64,000 nt of DNA from positions 9,610,001-9,674,000 of the forward strand of contig CM057136.1 in NCBI GenBank assembly GCA_029964075.1, written 5' to 3'. This DNA comes from Patiria pectinifera. Lineage: Eukaryota; Echinodermata; Asteroidea; Valvatida; Asterinidae. The position numbers were made by a program, and so were the translations under genes. A model generated the notes under the pieces. It did not search any database, was not told the DNA's origin, and saw only the letters and a program-made list of their open reading frames with translations. Positions 1 to 12,100 of this stretch are shown in pieces (position 1 is the stretch's first letter; every line of letters begins with the position of its first letter).

Positions 1-1684
1 CCAGTACATGCACATCCCCGAAATGCATAGTGTAAATGTTATATCGGTATATATATGTACATGTTATACCGTATTACATGAACATGTAACAATTAAAAAC
101 TTAATAAAACATTTTCTTGTATTAAAAATCCTCAATAAAATAATAAAATTTACTGCAATATGAACCTAACTGAAGTTATAAAGATGATACATGTAAACTG
201 CATTTCATTTTCCCCCAAGTTAGCTAGAACCAAAAACTTCAACATTTTAATCTGAACGCGGGCGGCCGGACCGACGTACCGACGGACGGACGGACGGACG
301 GAAATTGGTATTACATGGGCTCGCATCTGCTTTGAAGCTCGCCAAAAATGACAGTTTCATTTTTGAGTTGAACTTCAATGGCTTTTTTTCACTGCTAAAA
401 ATACTTAAAGGGACAACAAGTAAATAAACGGGTGTTTTCAACATTTTCTCTGGAAATGTCAGACATTTTGCACAGGATTTTCTGGGACCCAGAAAACACT
501 AAGTTTTGACATTCTGCGGATGAAAGTGCACCTGACACTTTGATAATAATTACTTCAAGCGTCCCGAACTATTTTACTTGTTGAAGTATGGTGGACGCAA
601 TAAGAGGGCGCTATTTGAAGTGGGTAAATTTGAGTTTACCCACTCAAAATCACTTCGTAAACCCATGGAATGAATATTATTCAGTATGCACTGCCGACAA
701 TTTTGTTCTACAACATTATATAAAATTCCAAAAAATATTGCATGAAACTTTTCAAATATCCAATATACCTTACTTAATTATCTTAGCAAATCTGGTATAC
801 ACTATTTTCTTATTAGAAATAAGCATTATTGTATATAGATTATTACTCTTTATTAATTGTCCTTTTCCACATGGTTAAGCATGAATCTCAGTAACTGGTG
901 GAAATAGATAAAAACCAATTGTAACTAGAAATATTCCTTAGCAAATTGTGTTTTAGGTCCCCCTTCTTTTTTCTTTTCCCCCCTTTCCTTTAACTTTTGA
1001 AGTGGTTAAATGTAATCGACACCATTTGCAAACACTCAAACATCAATCAAAATATCATGAATTATCCTACTTAATTTTCAGAAAATAAAAGGATATAAAG
1101 CATCCTGTGAAATAATTTCCGCCCAGTATTCTGTCTTTTTCCAGCCAAAAAGAACCATCAATTCGTCGCGATGGTAAGGATCAAACCTTCAAACAGCCAA
1201 CAAAAACATGCTTTGCGTGAGAAAAAAAAATTAAGATGCATTGTTACAGTTTCCTCAAAAGTATGACATCTACTGTACACAATTTCGACATTTTCTTACT
1301 GAGTTTTGAATTAATAACCTGCTATTTATTGTTTCGTGAAAACGCAAATATAAACTTGTTCTGCAAAATGGTGACCATTACCTTAAAGCCAATGAAATTA
1401 ATTGAATATTTAGTCAGAGACATGATGGAAAAGTTTGGCATATCACGACACAAGCCTTTTTCTTCCACGTCTCTTTTCTGTGTTAAATTTATACATGTAT
1501 TCATTCAATAAAAGCACTTTAGATAGAGTGTAAGCGTGCACCTGCAGTGTTGTGTTGTTTCTAGATATCATTTATTACTGTCAGTGATACGTTAAAGTGT
1601 CTCGTGGCCTTACATGTATCTTGCAAGACTACATTTGTGCTGGTCCCAGAGGGCCAGCCTAGTGTGCTCCAAAGCACGCACGCA
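1..1684. other. intergenic, no gene recognised
   Basis: AT-rich sequence. Open frames here are short and show no recognisable domain, codon signal or splice context. A small GACG-rich microsatellite lies at about 258-302 (repeated GACGGACG on the plus strand). I see nothing else. Confidence 0.5.
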
Positions 1685-1973
1685 CTGACCGACCGACCGG
1701 ACCGGACTGACTGTCTCTTGTGATTTAAACCCGACCGACCTGACCTGACCTGACCTGACCTGACCTGACCTGACTGTCCTGTTCTGTCCTGACTTGACCT
1801 GATCTGATCGACCTGATCTGATCGACCTGACCTGACTGACCTGACCTGACCTTATCTGACCTTACCTTAACCACTGACATGACTGACTGTCTCTTAAATC
1901 AAGACTTGAATAAACCCGACCCGACCCGACCTGACCCGACCTGACCTGACCCAGCTGACCTGACTGGCTGTCT
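1685..1973. repeat. CCTGA pentanucleotide satellite, degenerate
   Basis: Tandem CCTGA/CCGAC pentamers run through this stretch. They are near-perfect at about 1736-1773 and degenerate afterwards, and are split by two related blocks ending in GACTGTCTCTTRA. This is simple-sequence DNA with no coding potential. Confidence 0.85.
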
Positions 1974-2818
1974 CTTAAGATTTAGACTTACATAAGCCCT
2001 GTACCGTGGCCCCCGAAGAAATGACCGAGTTAACTCTTTAGACCCCTCAGACCAAGTTGGTCTGAGACCATCCTTACTAGAAGTGCCTATAGTCTTGTTT
2101 TCTTTCGTGGTAGCTGTAAACCAACTTTGAGCTAATAGTTAACAAGTAAATCAGAAACCCCAAAAAGCTGGCAGAACAATTAAAAGCAACTTTTGGTAAT
2201 ATCCAGAGAAAGAAAAACAGTTTTTCCATTAAACTCTTACTGGTTTAAGATGAAATTAAAAGAATATTTTCCAAAAAAAATTAGTTTTTCTCTCGATATC
2301 AGGGGCAAACACGTCTGAACTGGCGTCCAAGTCTAAGATATTAAAACTCCTTGCCAAAAAAACCCCTAAAAACCTACTGGAAACACATAATTCCGTTAAA
2401 AAAAGTGAAGATGTAAATATTTTTGCACTTAGAAGTTAAAACTTCTCGCCAAAAACCCACTTAAACACTACTACGAGCACATAATGAAGTACCGAAGTGA
2501 ATACGTCATGCGCACAAAATGTGTGTGAAAGACATTACACGCGCGCGAGTAGATGTTCGTTTACACTACACTTTCTGGTTCTAATTGACGTCACACTTCG
2601 GTACTCCATTCCTTTGTCCCCATCGAACGTACAATCATATGCATACGCATAGGAAGCCGCCATAGCTGGAGACTTGATGACAAGTCATTAGATAATCGTA
2701 TTTTGTCTGTGAACTTCAGTCGAACTCCATCGGCGCGGCTGGTATAAGACTAGTACGTTATCGGCCGGGTTGCGACATATCTAACGACTTGACGGGTACG
2801 TTCTCGGAACGATATTCT

Positions 2819-3503
2819 ACGGAAGCGTATTTAGGACATGACCGAACATATTTTTTTAGGCCCACTACTTCGCCCGGGCGGATAACTATTTCGCCCGGGC
2901 GGATTACTATTTCGCCCGGGCGGATTACTATTTCGCCAGGGCGGATTACTATTTCGCCAGGGCGGATTAGTATTTCGCCCGGGCGGATTAGCATTTCGCC
3001 CAGGCGGATTACTATTCCGCCCGGGCGGATTACTAATTCGCCCGGGCAGACTACTAATTCGCCCGGGCAGATTACTAATTCTCCCGGCCGGGCAGACTAC
3101 TAATTCGCCCGGGCGAATTAGTAATCCGTCCGGGCGAAATAGTAATTCGCCTGGGCGAATTAGTAATCCGCCCGGGTGAAATAGTAATCCGCCCGGGCGA
3201 CATAGTAATTCGCCCGGGCGAATTAGTAATCCGTCCGGGCGAAATAGTAATTCGCCCGGGCGAATTAGTAATCCGCCCGGGCGAAATAGTAATCCGCCCG
3301 GGCGAAATAGTAATCCGCCCGGGCGACATAGTAATTCGCCCGGGCGAATTAGTAATCCGCCCGGGCTTAATTATAATTCGCCCGGGCGAAATAGTAATTC
3401 GCCCGGGCGAATTAGTAATCCGCCCAGGCGAAATAGTAATCCGCCCGGGCGGAATAGAGGGCCAGAAATTTTTTTTGGGGTCATGTCCTAAATACACTTC
3501 CGT
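2819..3503. mobile_element. foldback-like element: inverted arrays of a 21-bp repeat
   Basis: Outer inverted repeats are ACGGAAG..ATTTAGGACATGACC (2819-2852) and GGTCATGTCCTAAAT..CTTCCGT (3479-3503). Between them a 21-bp unit built on GGATTACTATTTCGCCCGGGC is tandemly repeated on the plus strand to about 3110. It then flips orientation, with the symmetry centre TTCGCCCGGGCGAA at 3104-3117, and continues inverted to about 3455. The left arm holds about 11 units and the right about 16. Because 21 is a multiple of 3, each arm stays open and would encode a 7-residue SPGRITI/SPGRITN repeat; I treat that as a by-product. The architecture resembles foldback transposons such as Drosophila FB and sea urchin TU elements. 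No transposase is present. Confidence 0.75.
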
Positions 3504-3868
3504 ACCTTAGCCTTACTTTTTTGATGAAATTTGGCCCAAATATGACTTTTCTAAAAACGATGCAGAAATTCCTTTAGAGGTAAAGGAGCATCAATCAACC
3601 TTCAAATCCCCAATATTTTGCAGATTTGGGCAAAAATAATGGATTTTTAGAGGAAAAAATTCTCATTTTTGACCGATCACCCCAAATGTTCGTCCAAATT
3701 TCATTTTGAAAAGCACATCTGTCCAGAAATCGAATTGAAATGTGTTCTAGAGTCCTATGGGCATCTTTCCAGCAAGTTTGAAGCAATTTGATTTTTTGTC
3801 CAAAATTGGGGGAAAAATGCAAGGGTTAAAAGACAAAATTATAGCTGCGGCTGTTTAAAGGGTTGAGG

Positions 3869-4095
3869 CAGTAAAATGGGTCCGAAGTAGCATAGGCCAG
3901 CCAAATCACGATTTGCATGCCCTCAAATTCTTCAGTACTTGAGCATATTGTGGGCCATGCACTTGAGGGTTCGTAAACAGTGAGGATGGAAGCCGTGCAC
4001 AGGAACGTGAGCTTGTATTTCTGTGCAATTCGCATGAAATTGGGGCTCTAAAAAGCGCTCTATTTTGCATTGGAGTGTAGGCGCCGTTTTTCAAA
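3869..4095 (+). repeat. dispersed repeat K, copy 1
   Basis: Clearly similar over about 220 bp to 62138-62355. Shared blocks include CCAAATCACGATTTGCATGC, TTGAGCAT and GCGCTCTA. Open frames inside it are not conserved between the copies, so I treat it as non-coding interspersed DNA. Confidence 0.65.
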
Positions 4096-4924
4096 ATGGC
4101 GATGGGTGATCATAATCAGAGAGAATCCTTTCTCTATGGGATAAAAAATGGGAGGAAACATATTTTTTTTTTCATGTCAAAATCCAACCTAATTAATTTC
4201 AGTTTAGTGAAAAAAATGAACCCAGATTAGATACTTTTCCATAATTCGGTGGCATATAGGGTAGAGTTTGCAGGGGCTAAGGGCGTCCCCAAAATATTTA
4301 CTAGAAATAAATAGGGGAAACGGTTTTTTAAAGAAAGAAATATCAAAGGAGGAAAAATCTTAAACTACCAAACGAGTGAAATTCAGGTAAAAAATCTGTT
4401 GATTAGTTGAAAAATGACAGATTTTTGTGAAAATCACTTATTTGTCTTGTTTTATATACGGCTGTAAAATGTAGAACTACCAACTGCATGTCTGCAGGTT
4501 TATGTCGAAATTAACAATGCTGACAAACTCTTTGATTTAATCGAAAGCCTTTTACTTTTTATTGAGAGCGCTGATATTAGAAGAAGGAATCAAAAACTGA
4601 TCCAAATTTAGACTATGGATATGCATCAGTGCTCAATGACAAAGTGACATGATTTCTCACGGGAAATATGTACAACTATATTAAAATTACACGAATCGCT
4701 GTTACTCATGAGGCCCCCTTCAATGGAGAAACCATTGTGCTTGCTATTGTACAAAGCAACTGCCCCGCGACGGACTACCTGAATAAAAGCTAGCACAATA
4801 CTTTCGCCATTAAAGAGGGCCTCCGTGATAGAATTGCTACGTGCCCAGTTTGGTCTATATCTCTATGAGGCTTTTTTTAAACCTTTTTTATTCGAAACAT
4901 ATTCTTCACATGCATGAGCGTACA

Positions 4925-5060
4925 GCAATGGACCGATCCAGTAAGCACCGCCCCATGGTATTCTGACCAATCACAGCCGTGATTTATGTCCGACATGCGT
5001 GCACAAAAGTCTGACATGCGTGCACGCGCGTATGATGCGCGCGGCAGGAAAATGCAGTGT
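4925..5060 (+). mobile_element. MITE family J, partial copy
   Basis: Matches the left part of the element at 61953-62121: GACCGATCCAGTAAGCACC, then TTCTGACCAATCACAGCCGT, then TATGATGCGCGCGGCAGG. The right terminal repeat is missing, so the copy is truncated. Confidence 0.65.
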
Positions 5061-5363
5061 GGCCACTGATCCGTGATAGAATTACTAGCGTGCCAGATTG
5101 ATCTATACATGTGCCTGTACGAGGCTTTTTTGAAACTGTTTTTTATTTGAAACATATTCTTCACATGCACCAATAACTACAGCAATTGAAATTCTTCAGA
5201 AAGTTGACAAGGTAGTTTTATTTACCTGTACAATTTTTTATTCACAAAGTACATGTAGCATGATGAATTCCCGGTAAATTTCATTTACAAAAATTATGTA
5301 AAAGGTGGGTTTTTTTTCATATAGGCTGTATATTAGTACATGTATATGAACCCTCAGTACTAT

Positions 5364-5786
5364 AATTAACGATTATCCCTAATTCCCTAGGCATCTTTGC
5401 TAGGATGTAACCTCAATCCTACAAAATCCTCCCAACTGCCTCCATGCAAAAGTTGCATACAGCCTCAGTCCTGAAAAATCCTTTTATTTCTTGAGTGTGG
5501 TCCTTGGAGGGGTGACCACTGCCTCAATCCTGCAAAATCCTTCAGCAATCACTGTCAATATGTCGAGGCAGAGCCAGTGGCATCCCGGAGCAGTGCGGAG
5601 GATTTCAAGTATAATCAAGGCTACATTTATGCACGGCTGAGCATAAACACCACACGGTCCGGCCCAAAACCCTGACACAGCGCATCCTCCGAAATCAGTA
5701 ACACCCTTTTGCCATGTAGCGTCAATCCTGCAAAATCCTCCATTTTTCAAAGGGGATTTTGGAGGATTTTGGAAGGTTAGGGTTAA
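5364..5786 (-). mobile_element. TTAA/CCCTAA element family E, copy 1
   Basis: Bounded by a degenerate ATCCCTAATTCCCTAGGC end and by GGTTAGGGTTAA. The interior repeats AATCCTGCAAAATCC-type motifs on the strand shown, and a block near GGTGACCACTGCC is shared with copies at 25146, 33628 and 43302. There is no coding content; a 111-residue open frame across it is not conserved. Confidence 0.75.
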
Positions 5787-6460
5787 TGCTATACATGTAT
5801 ATACAAAGTTACATTTCATTTACAAAGTTTTAACAGAAAATACAAACGATTTTATAGAGGAATTTCGAATACATCAATGAATTAAGCACGAAAGTTACAG
5901 CTCACACAAGTTGATAGACTTTAAGTAAAATCACTTCTTCTGATTTCATGTTATAGTATTGCTATATACATGGACAATATGGAAGTTAGTTTAAACACAT
6001 CTGATAGAAAAAGTACAGTGAAAGAAAGAAAGTACAATCAAATTTGTAAATCAAGAATGATTAATATATAGAATTTAAAGAATACTCTAAATCGAGGTAT
6101 TAAATTGTTTAGTACAAAGATGTTGGTTTATGACAAATACAAAAGTATATTCTGTCACTACATACCACATTTCAGAAGAATTTACACTTTTCTCAAGAAA
6201 AGAAACTAAGTTTTCAAGGCCATTGCTTTACTCAAATTATGTGCAAGTTAAAAAATAAGTCGAATTTTTGTAGTTGGATAATTGTTTCTTTTTCATATTA
6301 TTAAACTAAAATATAATCTTTACTCATTGAATCAAAATATAATCAAGAAACAATAATTTCATTTTAACTCTGCTTCGTATTCTGTGTGATTCATTCAATT
6401 AATGCTTGAAATCGTTAAACAAGTTTAAAGTAAATATCTCAATCACTTAATAATAAATAA
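5787..6460. other. AT-rich intergenic, nothing recognised
   Basis: Very AT-rich, with no long open frame, no terminal repeats and no similarity to other parts of the window that I can see. Confidence 0.5.
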
Positions 6461-6812
6461 GGCCCCACCAAAAAAGTCTCCAGTTTCTGGTATGCGCGCG
6501 CGTCGCCGTAGCCATGCGCGTCGGCAAAATGAAAAAGTTTTTTTTCAATGAAAGATGATGTCTCAAAACCGCCAAACTCACCGGTTTGACTGGAATCCTG
6601 CTGCTGCACAATTTTAAAGTGTTTTTAGATTGGGTTATGGTCGAGAATAAGCTTTATGTGGCCTCTTTGGACTCCCATATATTTGCACTAAGTTTAGTCG
6701 GGCACCATTTGCAGTCATCAGCCGACAAATGAAGCCAAAAAAAAAGCTGCGTCGCCGCACCACTTTTTGGGCAAGCTCCATACCAGAAACTGGAGACTTT
6801 TTTTTTTTGGCC
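6461..6812 (+). mobile_element. MITE family I, copy 1
   Basis: Terminal inverted repeats: AAAAAAGTCTCCAGTTTCTGG at the left and CCAGAAACTGGAGACTTTTT at the right, followed by GGCC. The interior matches the copy at 50341-50726 in opposite orientation (for example TTTGCAGTCATCAGC and GCGTCGCCGCACCACTTTTT). No transposase is present. Confidence 0.8.
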
Positions 6813-6981
6813 TAAGCGTTTACTGGTTTTTTTTTGGGGGGGGGGGGTGGTGGTCAATATGTTCTTATTGACAAAATCTTGAAGGATTGTCAAGTGTAGA
6901 AGACTAACTGGCAAAGTCCAGATTTTACCGAGCCATAACATTCCTCCCATTTCACAATTTATAACCACTGAATATTTGTTT

Positions 6982-7348
6982 TATATAACTGACATACAGA
7001 TCCTTGTCATTCGATATATTTGATCTTTTATTTCACTACAAAACTGGTGGAAAATGCATTTCTCTCTTTCAAACCACCCCTTCGCGAAAATGCTTGAACC
7101 CAACTCTTTAGCACTGGCTCTTTGGAACAATACGCGCTACACGCAACGCTGAACGCGCACACCAGCATGAATTTGCACACAAAATACCGCGCCATGGAGC
7201 AAGGATGATCCTAACTGTTGAACAGTAAATCCCATTCCCATGGGCGAATGGGACTTTTTGAGCCCCGTCGCAAATGGGAGCAACAATGAATGTCATGTGA
7301 TGTGTGTTCCACCAATCAAATGACAAGGATCTGTACGTCAGTTATATA
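6982..7348. mobile_element. inverted-repeat element, about 370 bp
   Basis: TATATAACTGACATACAGAT at 6982 pairs with ATCTGTACGTCAGTTATATA ending at 7348, and the repeat continues inward through CCTTGTCATT. The interior is GC-richer and has no convincing gene. This is a single copy in the window. Confidence 0.65.
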
Positions 7349-7974
7349 CACACACTTAAATTATAATCTCATGTCTCAGTTGTAAAAGGAATTTAAAAGT
7401 GTAGACAACACAATGCAAAACGAGTAAAAAGTTAGTAAAAGTTAGGTATACTTACTTATACTTGCGGGGTAGAATAAGGAAGACTATATCAGGAAGAGAA
7501 GCAATAATTCTTTGAATTCAAAGAATGTGTTCTTCCAAAAAAAAACCCACAAAAAGTATTTCTTCGTGAAGAGTACTGTATGACTTTTCCTGAACATCTA
7601 TGAATACTTTTCTAAACAGTTATATATGGAGAACATTTGAATGCAATTATATATACACTTTTTTATGAATTTGATGAATAACTTTATATTTTCCCATCAG
7701 TGAAAAAAACAATTACATGTAGAATCACAACACCCATCTTTAGCAAGGTGGAATGTTCCGATCTATGAAAAACAATGCTGGAATAATTTGGCCACTTTCA
7801 AGGAAGGGGTTTGAAATCAAAAAGTGATTAAAACGTCAAATTTGTGTATTGCTCTTTTCAAGTTTAAAACTGGTGGTTTATTTTTTGATACCCTGTCTAC
7901 CTATTTTCTATGTTCAACAAACCTCATAAATTCTATTTTTCCCCCTCCTCATTTACAGGGTAATTTTTAGCAAA
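7349..7974. other. AT-rich intergenic downstream of the antiporter gene
   Basis: No gene or structured repeat seen. On the minus strand it lies beyond the antiporter stop codon and the tandem array, so a distal part of a long 3' UTR could fall here. Confidence 0.4.
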
Positions 7975-9039
7975 ATATTTCTTCAAACTTTGTTGTTTTC
8001 AAGCAAATTGCAGCTTCCCTAGTTTATAGAATGGAATGACCCATCTCTGGGCTTACAGGAGACAGTTCCATTACCTCACTCTTGGGGGTGTTCCTATCAG
8101 ATGGAAGACAAGTCAACAGCTCATGTCCTTGGCTTCTTTCTCATTCAGTGTTTGCAACTCAATCTATTCCTTGAAAACCTTATCTTTACTTTCAGCAGCT
8201 GTAGCTACCCTATTTAGCGGATTGGAATGATCCAGTTTGGGGCTGACGGGGGATAGTTCAACCATCTCGCTCTCGGGGGTGTCCCTACCAGATTGATGAT
8301 TGGTCATCAGCTCTAGTCCTTGGGCCTTTCATTAAGTAGTAACTACTCAATGGATTCCTTCAAATTTTATCGTCATTTCAGCAGCCATAGCTCCCCTAGT
8401 AAGTGGATTGGAATGATCCAGCTCTAGGGAGACAGGGCACAGTTGACTACCTCTCTCTCAGGGGGTGTCCCTACCAGATGGATGACGGGTAAACACCTCT
8501 TGTCCTGTTCTTAAGTAGTCCCAAACGTATTCCTTCAAACTTTGTCGTTCTTTCCAGAATCTGTAGCTCCCTTACTTAGTGGAATGGAATGATCCAGTTC
8601 AGGCTGACAGGGATAGTTCGTCCACCTCCATCACGGGGGGTGTTCCTACCAGATGGATGACAGGTCAACAGCTTGGTCCTTTAATTCTTGTTAAATAGTC
8701 TGAAGTCAATCTACTCCTTTAAACTTTATTGTCGCTTTCAACAACCGCAACCCCCCTATTTAGTGGATTGGAACGATCCAGTTCCGGGCTGACAGGGGAT
8801 AGTTCCATTACCTAGCTCTCAGGGGTGTCCCTACCAGATGTATGATGGGTCAACAGCTTGGGCCTTCTCGTTAAGTAGTCTCAAGTCAATTCATTTCTTC
8901 AAACTTTATCGTCGCTTTCAACAACCGCATCCAACCTATTTAGTGGATTGGAACGATCGGGTTCCGGGCTGACAGGGGATAGTTCGACTACCTCGCTCTC
9001 GGGGGGTGTCCCTATAGGAACCAGATGGATGATGGGTCG
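7975..9039 (-). repeat. six-unit ~180-bp tandem array derived from the antiporter C-terminal exon
   Basis: Units begin with TAGTGGATTGGAAYGATCC-like sequence at about 8022, 8214, 8401, 8577, 8761 and 8941. A further partial unit tail lies at 7975-8021. Each unit shares TGACAGGGGATAGTTC, GGGGTGTCCCTACCAGATG and TCAAACTTTATCGTC blocks. The unit at 8941-9039, plus the start of the 8761 unit, contains the last ~45 codons and stop of the antiporter. The others lie in its 3' flank and have lost the frame by small indels. The four to five unit copies beyond the stop are therefore probably 3' UTR. Confidence 0.85.
8725..8730 (-). terminator. candidate poly(A) signal of the antiporter
   Basis: AATAAA on the minus strand, 169 bp past the stop codon. 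It arises inside a repeat unit where the coding copy reads GATAAA. Other AATAAA hexamers occur further downstream, so use is unproven. Confidence 0.35.
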
Positions 9040-9165
9040 GCGGTTGTTGTTGTCCCTGGGTTTTTCATTGATGGATTTGCTGAGTAGGCGGGGACCGGTC
9101 AGCGCTATGGCGATGGCCCCCAGCGGAGCGGTAACCAGGATTGAGAGAACTGCAACGGTCAACAG
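8899..9165 (-). CDS. SLC9B2: antiporter terminal coding exon 9
   Basis: Acceptor TTTTTTGTTTCAG. Encodes the last helix (LLTVAVLSILVTAPLGAIAI) and GPRLL, then a hydrophilic tail ending SDDKV and TGA. The last ~45 residues fall in the ~180-bp tandem array. The tail lacks an obvious counterpart in the vertebrate proteins as I know them. Confidence 0.9.
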   Translation of the reverse strand: MLTVAVLSILVTAPLGAIAIALTGPRLLSKSINEKPRDNNNRRPIIHLVPIGTPPESEVVELSPVSPEPDRSNPLNRLDAVVESDDKV

Positions 9166-12100
9166 CTGAAACAAAAAACAAAGGTCAGAAATGAAAAATA
9201 GAAAAATATTCATTTCATGTGCCAGATAGTTTTATTTTGAAATGTTGGCTGTTGTCGGGCATGTGGTAGCACAACCTAAGCTGTAATTGGTCAAAATGGG
9301 AATTATTCAAAAGGGGAGGGGCTTAATAGATTAATTCATTGAGTTTTGTCATGCAGATTGTTAAATTTCTCCATAATATACAAACAATGAATGTTTATGA
9401 GTGCAATGGTAAGAATAATTTCATGAGGTGACAAATGGAATGTTCCATTTCACAAGACAAAGCCGAGTGGAATGGAACATTCCATTGCAATCATAAGCAT
9501 TCATTATTGGTATGATACCATGCCTGAATAAATCCTCGTCATCTGATTGGAAATAGTGTGACCATGCAATGGAACTTCTATTTACCATGGAATGGAACAT
9601 CTATTTTTGCAGTGCTGCCAGGCCGTGGGTTGGACGAATAATTCAATGACATGACCCCAATCAGATAACGAGGATTTATTCAGGCGTAGTGTAACTTCGA
9701 ATGCATTTACAATACAAAAATAAACTTAGCACATCCACTTTTTTTCTTCAGACAAATATGGTAATATCACCCTCTGGCAAAGTAATGTCCTAAATTCCAT
9801 AGTCACCAAGGTTTAAAGGGAATATACATCATTTGCTTTTGCTGTAATTTTCAGAAATGGATGGAATTGGGGGGTTGGAAATATATAGCAAATATAGTTA
9901 CACTGACTTTTTGAGGTTTTGGGTTCGAAAATGCTATAAAAACCAAGAAAAACAATCATTTTCCTGTAGTCTGGTTCCCTGACTCCATATAAGAAGAAAC
10001 AGAGCAGTTTACATACATTGGGGAATTGTAAGGTAAGGGAACCAATCTAGCTGGCTTGTACCCGTTCATAGGTGTGTAATCGATTGCAAACAAGTGCGAT
10101 GGTCAATTGGGGCCAGTATTTGAAAAAAAAAAGCCAGTTTTTTCCAACACTGGTCGGTGGAAATTGATACAAAAATACCACTTTTCTTGAAAATGACAGT
10201 ATACCAGGTGCCATGATTTTACAGGATGCTTTTACACTGTCATTCACTCACAGTCCAGCAAGGTATTTCAAAATGATTTGGTAGTTTTATTTTTTGATGT
10301 TTGCAAATAGTGTGTTTTCCTTTTAATACTAAAGGTGAACTTCTAAAAACGAAGAGATTTTAGGAGCTAAACTGACCTGTGTTCCAAGCTCTATGTACTC
10401 ATCTCCAGATGCGTGCTTGATCGCTGTGTCCAGGGCCACTGGTCCGATCGCAGCCTGTCAAATTATGCAAATTGAAACATTTGTTTATATTTTAACAAAT
10501 TAAAAAAATACTTGTAGTAGGGCCAATGATTTTCCGTTTCAGAAAAGTGCAAATTCCGTTTAAAAAAATCCTTAATTCCGTTTCAGGAAGACAAATTCCG
10601 TTTCACATTTATTCAATACATAAAAAGGCATTTAAACATATACCATGTACACAGTAAATAATTCCAAGACGATAATGAAATAGTCGTTTGGTTGGAGCGC
10701 GGGAAAACTGCCCCCAAAAGATTTCTGTTTTATCAACGGCCGATCAATGTACAGATATAGTATTTAACTTCACCACAGTCAAGTCGTATACTGCACTGCC
10801 ACTGCCACACACGCAAGAAACATGCAATAGCCGTACAGGCCAATCCCATGACGTCACACACATCAGCTGGCCGAAGCGAAATTTATGTCCGCCATTTTGT
10901 TTTCGGGCTAACGTTAGCGACAAAATAGGATAGTTTACGCATGGAGGAATAAGAACACACGGTAGATTTTGGACCTAAGCACAACATGCATTTCAATAGA
11001 GCCAAAGTTAGATGTTATACGAATGGTTGATTGATTGAACAGAGAAAAATAAACCTGCCGATGGAGCAAAAGAGACCCGCGAGAGTGTGCCGTGAGTGTG
11101 ATGATTTTCACCGTTGCGCTGACCGACAGCTACGGCATGCGTCGGGACTGTCACTCCCATGACTACGCGTATATACTACGGTAATGATCTCGTAACATTT
11201 ATTGCTCTGATCTTGAACCTTTTGTCCCCCCAAAATCGTGATATGAACACTGCTCATTTGTTGTATGGCTTGTCTGTTCAATCAATCATCATTAATTCAT
11301 TTTGTACTCAATAAATTTAACGAAATTATGTTTTTTATCAATAAAATTGCAAAAATTATTTTCTTCAGATTCAAATTCCGTTTTCCGTTTCGAGGAGCAG
11401 ATTCTGCGAATTCCGTCCGTTTTCCGCGATCGCGGAAAATCATTGGCCCTACTTATTTTTTTTAGATTTTTCCACTGGAATGGGTCATATTTTGTGCTTG
11501 GACATCGTCTTTTTTGGGGGGGGGGGCAGGGGGTATAGCAATAAAAATATCAAGTTTATTGAAATAATTTAGCAGCACTACTTCACTACAAGTGAATTGC
11601 AATTCTGCATCGATTTGGGCAATTCACAATAAAGTGCGCCACCAAGAGTTTACCACGGAGAGTTCATTTTTCCCAGTGCATTGTGGGAGATGGTCGACAA
11701 TTCGCAGCATGGGCTATTTGAATTGGTTAGTTTGTCCGATTAGTATTTTCGTAAGTGTATGATTCGAGTATCTGTTTGCCCTTTACTTTTCTTTTATCAA
11801 TATGGTGTTTTTTTTTGTAAGGCGGCAGAACGCTATGCCCCAATCCTGAACAAATTAGCTCAAGTTGCCTACTGACACTCATTCAAATGGGCCATGTTTT
11901 AACTTGAAAAATGAACTCTCCATCGCAAACTCTTGGTGGCGCACTGCATTGTGAAACGCCGAATAAGCCATTTGCGTGTAACCTATAACCTTTGTGATTT
12001 ACATTTGAAAACGTCTGGTACAATGACTTGCTCAGAATGCTTGGCACATTTTAACTGTAAATTTTCCAGACCAAAGACACTGTTGCTAATCACATGATTC

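Larger units (their letters stand above)
3504..5363. other. intergenic, two dispersed-repeat copies, no gene
   Basis: No coding exon is recognised. The stretch contains dispersed repeat K (3869-4095) and repeat J (4925-5060), each described separately. The remainder is AT-rich and unremarkable. Confidence 0.5.

Noticed and set aside
2868..3455. CRISPR-like array of short repeats
   Set aside because: Repeats are contiguous without unique spacers and the host is an animal, with introns and SINE-like repeats.
2789..3497. Open frames of SPGRITI/SPGRITN repeats on both strands
   Set aside because: They come from a 21-bp repeat (a multiple of 3) in two mirrored arrays. There is no splice context, signal peptide or non-repeat domain. 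Best explained as the foldback-like element.
5484..5819. 111-residue minus-strand frame as a gene
   Set aside because: Lies within repeat family E. The frame is not kept in the other E copies.
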